Below are positions 25,670 through 33,382 of a stretch of DNA of 64,000 nt, one piece after another. Source of the DNA: Acidobacteriaceae bacterium (GTDB taxonomy: Bacteria; Acidobacteriota; Terriglobia; Terriglobales; Acidobacteriaceae). Every line of letters begins with the position of its first letter. The first letter of the stretch is position 1. The translations under genes and the position numbers were made by a program. The stretch spans positions 1-64,000 of the forward strand of contig JAPWKG010000013.1 in NCBI GenBank assembly GCA_028283625.1, in the 5' to 3' direction. A model generated the notes under the pieces. It made no database searches. It was not told the origin of the DNA and worked only from the letters and a program-made list of their open reading frames with translations.

Positions 25670-26767
25670 ATGCGTAGCTTGTGGATGGTGGCGATAGCGA
25701 TGTGCTGCGGGGTGGCACAGGCGCAATGGGAAATGCAGGCCTCGGGAACGAAGGCGTCGTTGCGTGGCATTGATGCGCTGGGAGATGGAGTCGTGTGGGC
25801 CTCAGGCACCGAAGGGACGGTGTTGCGCACGGTGGACGGCGGAGAACACTGGCAGAGGTGCACGGTTCCTGGAGGAGCAGAGGCGCTGGACTTTCGTGGG
25901 GTGCAGGCCTTCGATGCAACGACCGCGCTGGTGATGGCGAGCGGTACAGGCGAGCTTTCGCGGTTGTACAAAACCACCGATGGCTGCGCGACGTGGACGC
26001 AGGTCTTCGCCAACCCGGATAAGGATGGGTTCTTTGACGAGATGCAGTTTCTGGATCGGAGCACGGGAGTACTTCTTGGAGATCCAGTGCAGGGTCACTT
26101 CGTTCTCTTCAAAACAACGGACGGCGGAGCACACTGGCTGCGGCAAAAGGGTGACGGACTGGCGGCTGATCCGAAGAGACAAGGAGCCTTTGCTGCAAGC
26201 AATGAGAGCCTGATGCTTCATCGGTCGGGAAAGACGGTGAGCGCTGCCTTTGTTACGGGAGGAACGGCAGGAGCCATGCTTTACCGCTGCCGCGAAACGA
26301 AGCCCGGGAAACTGGCTTGCAGCAACACGGCTCTGCGGCTCGGAACGCCGGCAGAGAGCGCGGGAGCGTTTGCCGCCGCGCAACATGCAGGCGGTGCGGT
26401 TGTGGTGGGAGGCGATTACAAAGAACCAGAAGGAACCGATGCGGCGCTGTTTTTCGACGGCGTCCGCTGGAACCCGGCGTTGCGCGAGCCTCATGGCTAT
26501 CGCAGCGCTGTAGCCTACGATGCCGTGCAGCAGGTATGGATTACGGTGGGGCCGAACGGTACAGATCTCTCCCTGGACGAAGGGCGAACATGGAAGGCGT
26601 TGCGGCCGGGGCCACAGGATGGCAGCGAAGAAGATACGGGGTGGAATGCCCTGAGCCTGCCGTTTGTTGTGGGGTCCAAAGGAAAGATAGGAGTTCTACG
26701 CAGCACCGCGGTGACAGAAGCAAAGCAACAGTCCGCCGCAGAAGAAAACGGCCCGGGAGCACAGTGA
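25670..26767 (+). CDS. Secreted YCF48/BNR-repeat beta-propeller-like protein
   Basis: A 365-residue protein from ATG 25670 with a signal peptide (about 1-18, ending GVAQAQ). Repeated sheets end in sialidase-like Asp-box motifs: RTVDGGEHWQRC, KTTDGCATWTQVF, KTTDGGAHWLRQ and LSLDEGRTWKAL. This is the pattern of YCF48-like photosystem-II-assembly-related and BNR propellers. In non-photosynthetic bacteria the role is unknown. The 284-bp upstream gap contains TTGACA near 25606 but no clear -10. It is followed 100 bp later by rdgB. Confidence 0.75.
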   Translation: MRSLWMVAIAMCCGVAQAQWEMQASGTKASLRGIDALGDGVVWASGTEGTVLRTVDGGEHWQRCTVPGGAEALDFRGVQAFDATTALVMASGTGELSRLYKTTDGCATWTQVFANPDKDGFFDEMQFLDRSTGVLLGDPVQGHFVLFKTTDGGAHWLRQKGDGLAADPKRQGAFAASNESLMLHRSGKTVSAAFVTGGTAGAMLYRCRETKPGKLACSNTALRLGTPAESAGAFAAAQHAGGAVVVGGDYKEPEGTDAALFFDGVRWNPALREPHGYRSAVAYDAVQQVWITVGPNGTDLSLDEGRTWKALRPGPQDGSEEDTGWNALSLPFVVGSKGKIGVLRSTAVTEAKQQSAAEENGPGAQ

Positions 26768-26867
26768 ACAGAGCCGCAGGCAGAAAGCGTTGCGCGCGGA
26801 GCCAACCGCGCTTGCAGAAAACTTCGCTTGCAGGAAGTGAATTCAGTAGAGTGAAGGCAGAGATTCG

Positions 26868-27518
26868 ATGACAACGATTTATGCGGCAACAGGAAATGCG
26901 GGAAAGTTGAAGGAGTTCGTCGCCTCCGCGCAGGGGCGCGATGTTGCAGTGCTGGCGCTGCCCGGGCTGAAGGAGATGCCGGAACCGGTGGAGGACGCAC
27001 CCAGCTACGGCGGGAACGCGGAGCTGAAGGCCGTAGCGTACTCACTGCTGGCGCCGGGCAAACTGGTGATGGCCGATGACTCCGGGTTGGAGGTGGACGC
27101 GCTGGGAGGAGAGCCGGGGGTACGCTCGGCTCGCTTTGCCGACGATGCGGCGTTTCGTCCCGGAGAAGGAACAAAGGACGAACGCAACAATGCCCTGCTG
27201 CTGGAAAAGCTGAGCGGCGTTCCCAAGGGGCGTGGTGGAGCACTGAGCAAGGCGCGCTTTGTTGCGGCGCTGGTGATTGCCCGCGACGGCAAACCCCTGT
27301 GGCGCGCCGAGGCAACGTGCGAAGGAGAGATTCTGAACGAGTACCGGGGCACGGGCGGCTTTGGCTATAACCCACTGTTTTTTATGCCCGAAACAGGTAA
27401 GACGATGGCCGAAATGTCTGAAGAAGAGAAATGGGCCATAAGCCATCGCGGACGAGCCTTCCGGCAACTGCTGACGGCGATGATGCGCGACGAAAAAGTA
27501 CGGAAAAGCGCGGGCTGA
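26868..27518 (+). CDS. rdgB: XTP/dITP pyrophosphatase (RdgB/HAM1)
   Basis: A 216-residue HAM1-family enzyme that hydrolyses XTP, dITP and ITP to monophosphates, keeping damaged purines out of DNA. Signatures: YAATGNAGKLKEF (nucleotide-binding start), VMADDSGLEVDALGGEPGVR with metal-binding Asp residues, GTGGFGYNPLFFMPETGKTM, and ISHRGRAFRQL at the C-terminus. The usual family length is about 195-205; an insertion around residues 105-125 (ERNNALLLEKLSGVPKG) accounts for the difference. Confidence 0.94.
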   Translation: MTTIYAATGNAGKLKEFVASAQGRDVAVLALPGLKEMPEPVEDAPSYGGNAELKAVAYSLLAPGKLVMADDSGLEVDALGGEPGVRSARFADDAAFRPGEGTKDERNNALLLEKLSGVPKGRGGALSKARFVAALVIARDGKPLWRAEATCEGEILNEYRGTGGFGYNPLFFMPETGKTMAEMSEEEKWAISHRGRAFRQLLTAMMRDEKVRKSAG

Positions 27519-27689
27519 CAAGGGCTGATATCGCACAGCATGGTCGATTACCGCTTTGAGTACTAAGGCTTTTGTTGACCACACTTTTCAGCCAGTGTGA
27601 GAATCGGTTTGCCTCTCCGTATCGGCCCCCTGATGTGCGTCTCCATCCTCTGGCCTTACGAGTCCGTTAGAGGCGAGGAGATTGACCCG

Positions 27690-28493
27690 ATGGCCGCTGC
27701 CGCAACGCCTGCACCGCCTTCCACCACTCCGCGCAAGGGCGTACAGCCCCTGCGTGCTGGCGAAGGCAATAGTTTTTACTGGCGAAAGCTGCATTCGCTC
27801 TCGGGCATCGTGCCGATTGGCGCATTCCTGGTTGAGCACATCGTTTCGAACTTCGAGACGTGGAATGGGCCACTGGCGTATGCGCAGCAGGTAAAGTTCC
27901 TGAACAGCCTTCCGCTGGTACGTGTGCTGGAGTGGGTGTTTATCTTCATCCCGCTGGCATTCCATGCGCTCTATGGCGTGTACATTGCCTTGCGTGGCCG
28001 CTCGAACGTGAATGTCTATCCGTGGGCGGGTAACTTCGGCTACCTGATGCAGCGCGTGACGGGCATCATTGCCCTGCTCTATATCGTGCAGCATGTGTGG
28101 CGTCAGCGCTTTGCGGGCATACAGCTGCCGGAGCATCCTGGAGCCGCGTTTGCCAAGGTGCAGCATGAGCTTTCGAACCCTTGGTTCCTGGCTATCTATG
28201 TCATCGCGATGATTGCCACCTGCTGGCACTTTGCCTATGGCATCTGGCTCTTCGCCGCCAAGTGGGGCATCACTCCGGGCGTGAAGGCACGCAAAAAGTT
28301 TGGCTATGTCTGCGCAGCACTGGGCACAGCGCTCTGCCTGATGGGCCTGATCTCGATCTACGCCGTGGTTTGGAAGTATCCGAACGCTCCGGCGGATGTC
28401 ATGCCGGAACAGCCGGCGGGAATCGCATTGCCCGCACCGAGCGTGAATACTCCGGGAGCGACGAACCCTGGTCAGCCGGGGGAGGTTCGGTAG
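27690..28493 (+). CDS. sdhC: Succinate dehydrogenase cytochrome b subunit (B-type)
   Basis: A 267-residue subunit with five predicted membrane helices and conserved His residues for two haems (HSLSGIVPIGAFLVEH, FHALYGVYIAL, VQHVW, CWHFAYGIWLF). This single large anchor is typical of B-type succinate dehydrogenases, which pass electrons to menaquinone. GAGGAG at 27675-27680 lies 9 bases before ATG 27690, which decides the start over the upstream in-frame GTG. The C-terminal 35 residues are Pro-rich. It is the first gene of the sdh cluster. Confidence 0.92.
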   Translation: MAAAATPAPPSTTPRKGVQPLRAGEGNSFYWRKLHSLSGIVPIGAFLVEHIVSNFETWNGPLAYAQQVKFLNSLPLVRVLEWVFIFIPLAFHALYGVYIALRGRSNVNVYPWAGNFGYLMQRVTGIIALLYIVQHVWRQRFAGIQLPEHPGAAFAKVQHELSNPWFLAIYVIAMIATCWHFAYGIWLFAAKWGITPGVKARKKFGYVCAALGTALCLMGLISIYAVVWKYPNAPADVMPEQPAGIALPAPSVNTPGATNPGQPGEVR

Positions 28494-28615
28494 GGATGCA
28501 CAGAGCGATTCCAACACATCCCTTTTCTCTAGTGTTGGGCAGGTCGCTCTTGGCTCGCGTGCGGATTGATCGCGTCTCGTCCAGCAGGAATACGCGAGGG
28601 GAACAAAGAGTAGAA

Positions 28616-28651
28616 GAAGCCGATTTGGCATGAAGATGCCCCATCGGCTTC
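28616..28651. other. Strong hairpin between sdhC and sdhA
   Basis: GAAGCCGAT (28616-28624) pairs with ATCGGCTTC (28643-28651), and inside it GGCA (28627-28630) pairs with TGCC (28637-28640). The result is a 13-bp imperfect stem with a small internal loop. It lies in the 255-bp gap between sdhC and sdhA. No T run follows, so it is more likely a processing, stability or regulatory structure than a classical terminator. Confidence 0.55.
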
Positions 28652-28748
28652 AACACCAAGTTCGGCTTCTGCAGTTTGCAGGATTTGTATTTGCAGTACT
28701 TGGTCTATGGTTGGCAACTTAATCGTTGCGTGAGGACTGGAAGAGATT

Positions 28749-30525
28749 ATGGCAGCAGCAACACCAAGAATCATCGTCGTCGGCGGAGGCCTTGCGGGTC
28801 TCTCGGCCGTGATCAAGATCGCCGAAGCGGGTGGCAAGGTTGACCTGTTTTCGATCGTGCCGGTGAAGCGTTCGCACTCGGTGTGCGCCCAGGGCGGTAT
28901 CAACGCAGCCAAGGATCTGAAGGGCGAAGGCGATGATGTCCTAAAGCACTTTGACGACACCGTTCTACGGCGGCGACTTCCTCGCGAACCAGACGCCGGT
29001 AAAAGCCATGACCGCGATGGGACCGGCGATCATCGATCTGCTCGACCGCATGGGCGTTCCCTTCAACCGCACGCCAGAGGGTTTGCTGGACTTCCGTCGC
29101 TTCGGCGGCACGCTGTACCAGCGCACGGCCTTTGCCGGGGCCACGACCGGCCAGCAGCTTCTGTACTCGCTCGATGAGCAGGTGCGGCGCTTTGAGAGCG
29201 AAGGCAAGGTAACCAAGTACGAGGGCTGGGAGTTTCTCTCCGCCGTGCTGGATTCGCATGGCGTGGCGCGTGGAATCTGCGCTATGGACCTGCGCACGAT
29301 GGAGGTAAAGACCTTCCCGTGCGATGCGGTCATTGTGTGCACTGGCGGTAATGGGGCAATCTTCGGCAAGTCGACGAACTCTGTCGTGTGCACCGGCTCG
29401 GCGCAATCAGCCTTGTACCAACAGGGCGCGGCGTATGCCAACGGCGAGTTTATCCAGGTGCATCCTACGGCGATTCCCGGCGAGGACAAGCTGCGCCTGA
29501 TGTCGGAGTCGGCTCGCGGTGAAGGCGGACGCGTGTGGGTGCCGAAGGATAAGAACGATAAGCGTGCGCCGCAGTCAATCCCCGAAGGCGATCGCTGGTA
29601 CTTCCTTGAAGAGTGGTATCCAAAGTACGGCAACCTCGTTCCGCGTGACGTAGCGACACGAGCCATCTTCAAGGTGGTGTACGAGAACAACATGGGCATC
29701 GACGGTCAGCCGATGGTGTACCTGGATGTGAGCCATCTGCCGCCGGAGCGCCAGCACAAGCTTGAAGGCATTCTGGAGATCTACGAGAAGTTTGTCGGCG
29801 ACGATCCACGCAAGGTACCGATGAAGATCTTCCCGGGCATGCACTACACAATGGGCGGTCTGTGGGTGGACTTCGAGCAGCAGACAAATATCCCGGGCGT
29901 GTTTGCCGCGGGTGAAGCGGATTACTCGATTCATGGTGCGAACCGACTTGGCGCGAACTCGCTGCTGAGCTGCATCTATGGTGGCTTTATCGCAGGACCG
30001 AAGGCGATGGCCTATGCCAAGGGTCTTCCGCCGATGGAAGGCGATGGTGGCCATGCTGCGGAGCTGGCACGCCAGAAGGCAGCCAACCAGGCGCTGATCT
30101 CCAACCAGGGGGCGGAGAATCCGTTCAAGATCTGGCGTGAACTGGGCGAAACGATGACCAAGCATGCCACGATCATTCGCTACAACGCGGGGCTGGATGA
30201 AGCCGACGCCAAGATTGTGGAGCTGCTGGATCGCTACAAGAAGGTGAACCTGAGCGACAAGGGCCAGTGGGCGAATACGTCGTTTGCGTTTACACGCCAG
30301 CTTTGGAACATGCTGCAACTGGGGCGTGTGATTGTGCAGGGTGCACGGTTACGCGATGAGAGCCGCGGCGCACATTACAAGCCGGACTTCCCGGATCGCA
30401 ACGACGAAAAGTTCCTGAAGACGACCAAAGCGACGTTTGTGGATGGCGCACCGAAGTTCGTCTTTGAAGATGTGGATACGCAGTACATTACGCCGCGGCC
30501 TCGCCGCTACGACGCAACAGCGTAG
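28749..30525 (+). CDS. sdhA: Succinate dehydrogenase flavoprotein subunit, frameshifted near 28963
   Basis: About 591 residues once the frame is repaired. The first frame (28749 on) gives the FAD dinucleotide fold IIVVGGGLAGLSAVIKIAEA and the flavin-linking region RSHSVCAQGGINAAKDLKG, then breaks at FDDTV. The next frame resumes as YGGDFLANQTPVKAMTAMG and continues through RTAFAGATTGQQLLYSLDEQ, HPTAIPG, SESARGEGGRVWV, GMHYTMGGLWVDF and GANRLGANSLLSC to the end. Removing one T at 28963-28964 restores DDTVYGGDF, the family sequence. The enzyme oxidises succinate in the TCA cycle and respiratory chain. A loss-of-function allele would be surprising, so a base-call insertion is the simplest explanation. 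Confidence 0.93.
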
Positions 30526-30528
30526 CGG

Positions 30529-30711
30529 ATGATGCCCCCTACGCACCGGTTGAGCGTGACGATGTTGTCCGTACTGCTGGCGGTGGGAGCGTTGGTCTGT
30601 ATCGGGATGTACCGGATGTACGCAATGTGGATGGATGGACGCCGAACCAAGCAGAAACGCGACGGCGAAGTGGAAGTACAGGAGCAGCAGGATGGCAGAA
30701 CGGACGATTAA
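30529..30711 (+). CDS. Small single-helix membrane ORF inside the sdh operon
   Basis: A 60-residue ORF starting four bases after the sdhA stop and overlapping the first 20 bases of sdhB. It has one membrane helix (about 9-28, SVTMLSVLLAVGALVCIGMY) followed by a strongly charged tail (GRRTKQKRDGEVEVQEQQ). The sdhB ribosome-binding site lies within it. There is no strong RBS of its own, so translation would depend on re-initiation after sdhA. I do not recognise a family. Its position suggests an accessory subunit or a coupling leader, by inference only. Confidence 0.45.
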   Translation: MMPPTHRLSVTMLSVLLAVGALVCIGMYRMYAMWMDGRRTKQKRDGEVEVQEQQDGRTDD

Positions 30712-31456
30712 GGTCGAGATCAAGCGGCAGGCCACACCGGACGCAGCACCGGTGGTGGAGAAGTTCGAGATTCCCTACCGCCCGAACATGAACATTACTT
30801 CCGTGCTGGGCGAGGTTGCCATGAACCCGGTGACGTGCGAAGGCAAGCCTTCGACGCCGGTAACGTATGACTCGAACTGCCTGGAAGAGATCTGTGGTTC
30901 CTGCGCGATGCTGATCAATGGCAAGGCGATGATGGCCTGCTCGGCGCTGGTGGACCGGTTGCAGGATGGCGACCCGAACAAGACGATCACGCTGGCGCCT
31001 CTGACCAAGTTCCCGGTGGTGCGCGATCTTGCGGTGGACCGCTCGGTGCTGTTTGAAAACCTGAAGAAGGTGAAGGCCTGGGTGCCGATCGATGGCACGT
31101 ACGATCTGGGCTCTGGCCCAAAGCAGTCGCCCCAGATACAGGAGCAGCGCTACCCTCTATCGAATTGCATTTCCTGCACCATCTGCATGGAAGTTTGCCC
31201 TCAGTTCAACGATGCAACCGGCTTTGTGGGTGCAGCTTCGATTGCACAGGCCAAGCTCTTCAATCTAGACCCCGGCGGTGCCGTGTTGAAGGAAGAGCGT
31301 CTGCGCGCGCTTGCCGGCGATGGAGGCATTCAGGAGTGCGGCTTTGCGCAGAACTGCGTGCAGGCCTGCCCGAAGGGACTGCCACTTACCGAAGCGATCT
31401 CCGACATGGGACGCGATGTGTTTGTGCAAAAGGTAAAGGATATGTTCCGCCAGTAA
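30692..31456 (+). CDS. sdhB: Succinate dehydrogenase iron-sulfur subunit
   Basis: A 254-residue subunit from ATG 30692, with GGAG 7 bases upstream. The N-terminal [2Fe-2S] ferredoxin domain has CLEEICGSCAMLINGKAMMAC. The C-terminal helical domain has the [4Fe-4S] motif CISCTICMEVCP and the [3Fe-4S] motif region CGFAQNCVQACPKG. It relays electrons from SdhA to the cytochrome subunit. It is the last gene of the operon and is followed by a terminator. Confidence 0.95.
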   Translation: MAERTIKVEIKRQATPDAAPVVEKFEIPYRPNMNITSVLGEVAMNPVTCEGKPSTPVTYDSNCLEEICGSCAMLINGKAMMACSALVDRLQDGDPNKTITLAPLTKFPVVRDLAVDRSVLFENLKKVKAWVPIDGTYDLGSGPKQSPQIQEQRYPLSNCISCTICMEVCPQFNDATGFVGAASIAQAKLFNLDPGGAVLKEERLRALAGDGGIQECGFAQNCVQACPKGLPLTEAISDMGRDVFVQKVKDMFRQ

Positions 31457-31475
31457 AGCTGCAACGTGCTCAATG

Positions 31476-31512
31476 AAAGGCGCTTCCCCAGAGTCATGGA
31501 GAAGCGCCTTTT
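31476..31512 (+). terminator. Terminator after sdhB
   Basis: AAAGGCGCTTC (31476-31486) pairs with GAAGCGCCTTT (31501-31511), an 11-bp stem ending in TTTT, 19 bases after the sdhB stop. It can also serve the small minus-strand gene that ends at 31552. Confidence 0.85.
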
Positions 31513-31551
31513 GCATGTCTACGTTACGCGGCGTGCACCGTCCGGTGCGTG

Positions 31552-31752
31552 CTACTTCGAGAAGAGGGTGTTGCTGGAGTTAGTGTTCTCGTTCTTGTGT
31601 ATGCGATCCTGAGCTTTCTGCGCGCCGCGCATTGCGACGTTGTCGAGGGTCTTCCTGGCGTTATCGTGGATATCTTTTCCTGCCTGATTGCTCTTGCGGG
31701 CGGGAGTGGCTTTTCCTACGGGAACATCGGTCGTTGCGTTGTTGAAGTTCAT
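31552..31752 (-). CDS. Small hydrophilic protein of unknown function
   Basis: A 66-residue, Asn/Lys/Thr-rich protein with no membrane segment, beginning MNFNNATTDVPVGKATPARK. A strong Shine-Dalgarno (AGAGGTGAT, five bases before the ATG) on the minus strand and an in-frame TAG support translation. Its composition (ARKTLDNVAMRGAQKAQDRI in the middle, Asn-rich end) suggests a small basic, possibly disordered or nucleic-acid-binding protein. I recognise no family. It lies alone between the sdhB terminator and the cyclophilin genes. Confidence 0.6.
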   Translation of the reverse strand: MNFNNATTDVPVGKATPARKSNQAGKDIHDNARKTLDNVAMRGAQKAQDRIHKNENTNSSNTLFSK

Positions 31753-31972
31753 CGCAAATCACCTCTGCAGCATGGGACGGAGCGCGCGCCGCTGCAGGTT
31801 GCATTTTGCAGGCAGAGCCGTTTTGATGACCGGTGCCGCGATTTCTATCAGGCGGAAGCGAAATTTCCGCTTTTTCCGTCACGATGCAACTCGCAGAAAT
31901 CCCAAAACTTCCGCAACCTTTTGCCTGGAGAGGCTTTGCGAGACGTTGGGATCGGAGTAGCCTTGAACTGGG

Positions 31973-32716
31973 ATGATGACCGCACGACTGCTGCTCTCAG
32001 GACTGATGATTTTTGTACCGGGTTTTGCCGCTGCGCAGAGCTCCTCAACCGACCAGTTGCCCGACGCGCCGAGCACGACTGCGGGTGAAGTAGCCCCGGC
32101 GATACCGACCGGGCCTACGGTAGTGATTGACACCACGATGGGACGGATGACCTGCAAGCTGTTTTCCAAGGAAGCTCCGCTGGCCTCAGAGAACTTTATC
32201 GGGCTGGCGACGGGGACGAAGACCTATACCGATCCTGTGACCCAGAAGCCGGTAAGCGGAAAGCCGTTCTATGACGGCACCACCTTTCATCGCGTGATCC
32301 CGGGCTTCATGATTCAGGGCGGCGACCGCCTTGGAACCGGTGCGGGTGATGGCGGCTACTTCTTCGACAACGAGGTAAGCCCGTCGTTGCGCTTCGATGT
32401 TCCTGGCCGCCTGGCCATGGCGAACTCCGGCCCGAACACCAACGGCACGCAGTTCTTCATTACCGAAGCACCGCAACCCTCACTCAACGGCGGCTATACG
32501 ATCTTCGGGCAGTGCGATGCGCACTCGGTGCTGATCGTGGGTACCATTGCCCGCGTGCAGCGCAATGCAGAGGACAAGCCCGTGGTGCCGGTGATCATCA
32601 ACAAGATCTCGATTGTTCCGGATGGCCAGGCGTTGCCGCCGGTTCCCCCGGGACCGCAGAATGTGATTCCGGATGGAGCCACTCCGATCACCCATCCGCC
32701 CGCGGTTTCACACTAA
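31973..32716 (+). CDS. Secreted cyclophilin-type peptidyl-prolyl isomerase
   Basis: A 247-residue protein with a signal peptide (about 1-21, ending GFAAAQ), a Pro/Ser linker and a bacterial cyclophilin domain (about 47-215). The domain has FYDGTTFHRVIPGFMIQGGD with the catalytic Arg, AMANSGPNTNGTQFFIT and YTIFGQCD. A Pro-rich tail ends the protein. It should catalyse proline isomerisation in the periplasm. It is followed 83 bp later by a cytoplasmic paralogue, and the two share the FHRVIP..MIQGGD and GPNTNG.QFFIT blocks. Confidence 0.92.
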   Translation: MMTARLLLSGLMIFVPGFAAAQSSSTDQLPDAPSTTAGEVAPAIPTGPTVVIDTTMGRMTCKLFSKEAPLASENFIGLATGTKTYTDPVTQKPVSGKPFYDGTTFHRVIPGFMIQGGDRLGTGAGDGGYFFDNEVSPSLRFDVPGRLAMANSGPNTNGTQFFITEAPQPSLNGGYTIFGQCDAHSVLIVGTIARVQRNAEDKPVVPVIINKISIVPDGQALPPVPPGPQNVIPDGATPITHPPAVSH

Positions 32717-32799
32717 AGAGTTTTGACGGGGTAGAAGCTTTGGCGCTGCCCTGTTGAAGATCCAAGCATCCAACAGGAAAGAAAGAGAGAACCATATCC

Positions 32800-33306
32800 A
32801 TGGCAACCTATGCTGTGTTCCAAACCTCAGAAGGCACGATCAAGTGCAAGCTCTTTGAGCAGGAAGCTCCGGAGACGGTAAAGAACTTCATCGGCCTGGC
32901 TGAAGGCACGAAGGAGTGGACGAGCCCTTCGAAGAAGGGTGAAAAGCTGTATGACGGAACGATCTTCCATCGCGTGATCCCAGAGTTCATGATTCAGGGC
33001 GGCGATCCGGAAGGCTCGGGCATGGGTGGCCCGGGCTACCGCTTTGCCGACGAAACCAAGGGTTCGACGCACGACTTCAAGAAGCCGGGCAAGCTGGCGA
33101 TGGCAAACGCAGGCCCCAACACCAACGGTTCCCAGTTCTTCATCACGGTGACCGATACGAGCTGGCTGACGGGCCGTCACACGATCTTCGGTGAAGTAAC
33201 CGAAGGCTACGACATCGTGGAGAAGATCTCGAAGGTAGCACGCAACCCGATGGATCGCCCGCTGAAGCCGGTGGTTCTGGAGAGCGTGTCAATCGTACGC
33301 GACTAA
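32800..33306 (+). CDS. Cytoplasmic cyclophilin-type peptidyl-prolyl isomerase
   Basis: A 168-residue protein that is a complete cyclophilin domain without a signal peptide. It begins MATYAVFQTSEGTIKCKLFE and has LYDGTIFHRVIPEFMIQGGD, AMANAGPNTNGSQFFITVTD and GRHTIFGEVTEGYDIVEKIS. The catalytic Arg in FHRVIP and the Gln of QFFIT are present. The length is standard for bacterial PpiB. It is followed by a very strong hairpin. Confidence 0.94.
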   Translation: MATYAVFQTSEGTIKCKLFEQEAPETVKNFIGLAEGTKEWTSPSKKGEKLYDGTIFHRVIPEFMIQGGDPEGSGMGGPGYRFADETKGSTHDFKKPGKLAMANAGPNTNGSQFFITVTDTSWLTGRHTIFGEVTEGYDIVEKISKVARNPMDRPLKPVVLESVSIVRD

Positions 33307-33319
33307 TCCGCTGAAGATG

Positions 33320-33367
33320 CCAGAAACACTACGCCCTGCTCCTCGGAGCAGGGCGTAGTGTTTCTGG
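33320..33367. terminator. Perfect 23-bp inverted repeat between convergent genes
   Basis: Positions 33320-33342 and 33345-33367 are exact reverse complements (left arm begins CCAGAAACACTACGC) with only two bases between them. It starts 14 bases after the cyclophilin stop and ends 15 bases before the end of the minus-strand membrane gene, so it probably stops transcription from both sides. The stem is longer than needed and lacks a clean T run outside the arms. Confidence 0.8.
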
Positions 33368-33382
33368 AGCAACGCACAAGCA

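Noticed and set aside
30635-30691. Upstream extension of sdhB by 19 codons
   Set aside because: The extension is not family sequence; ATG 30692 has GGAG at a good distance and gives the usual SdhB N-terminus.
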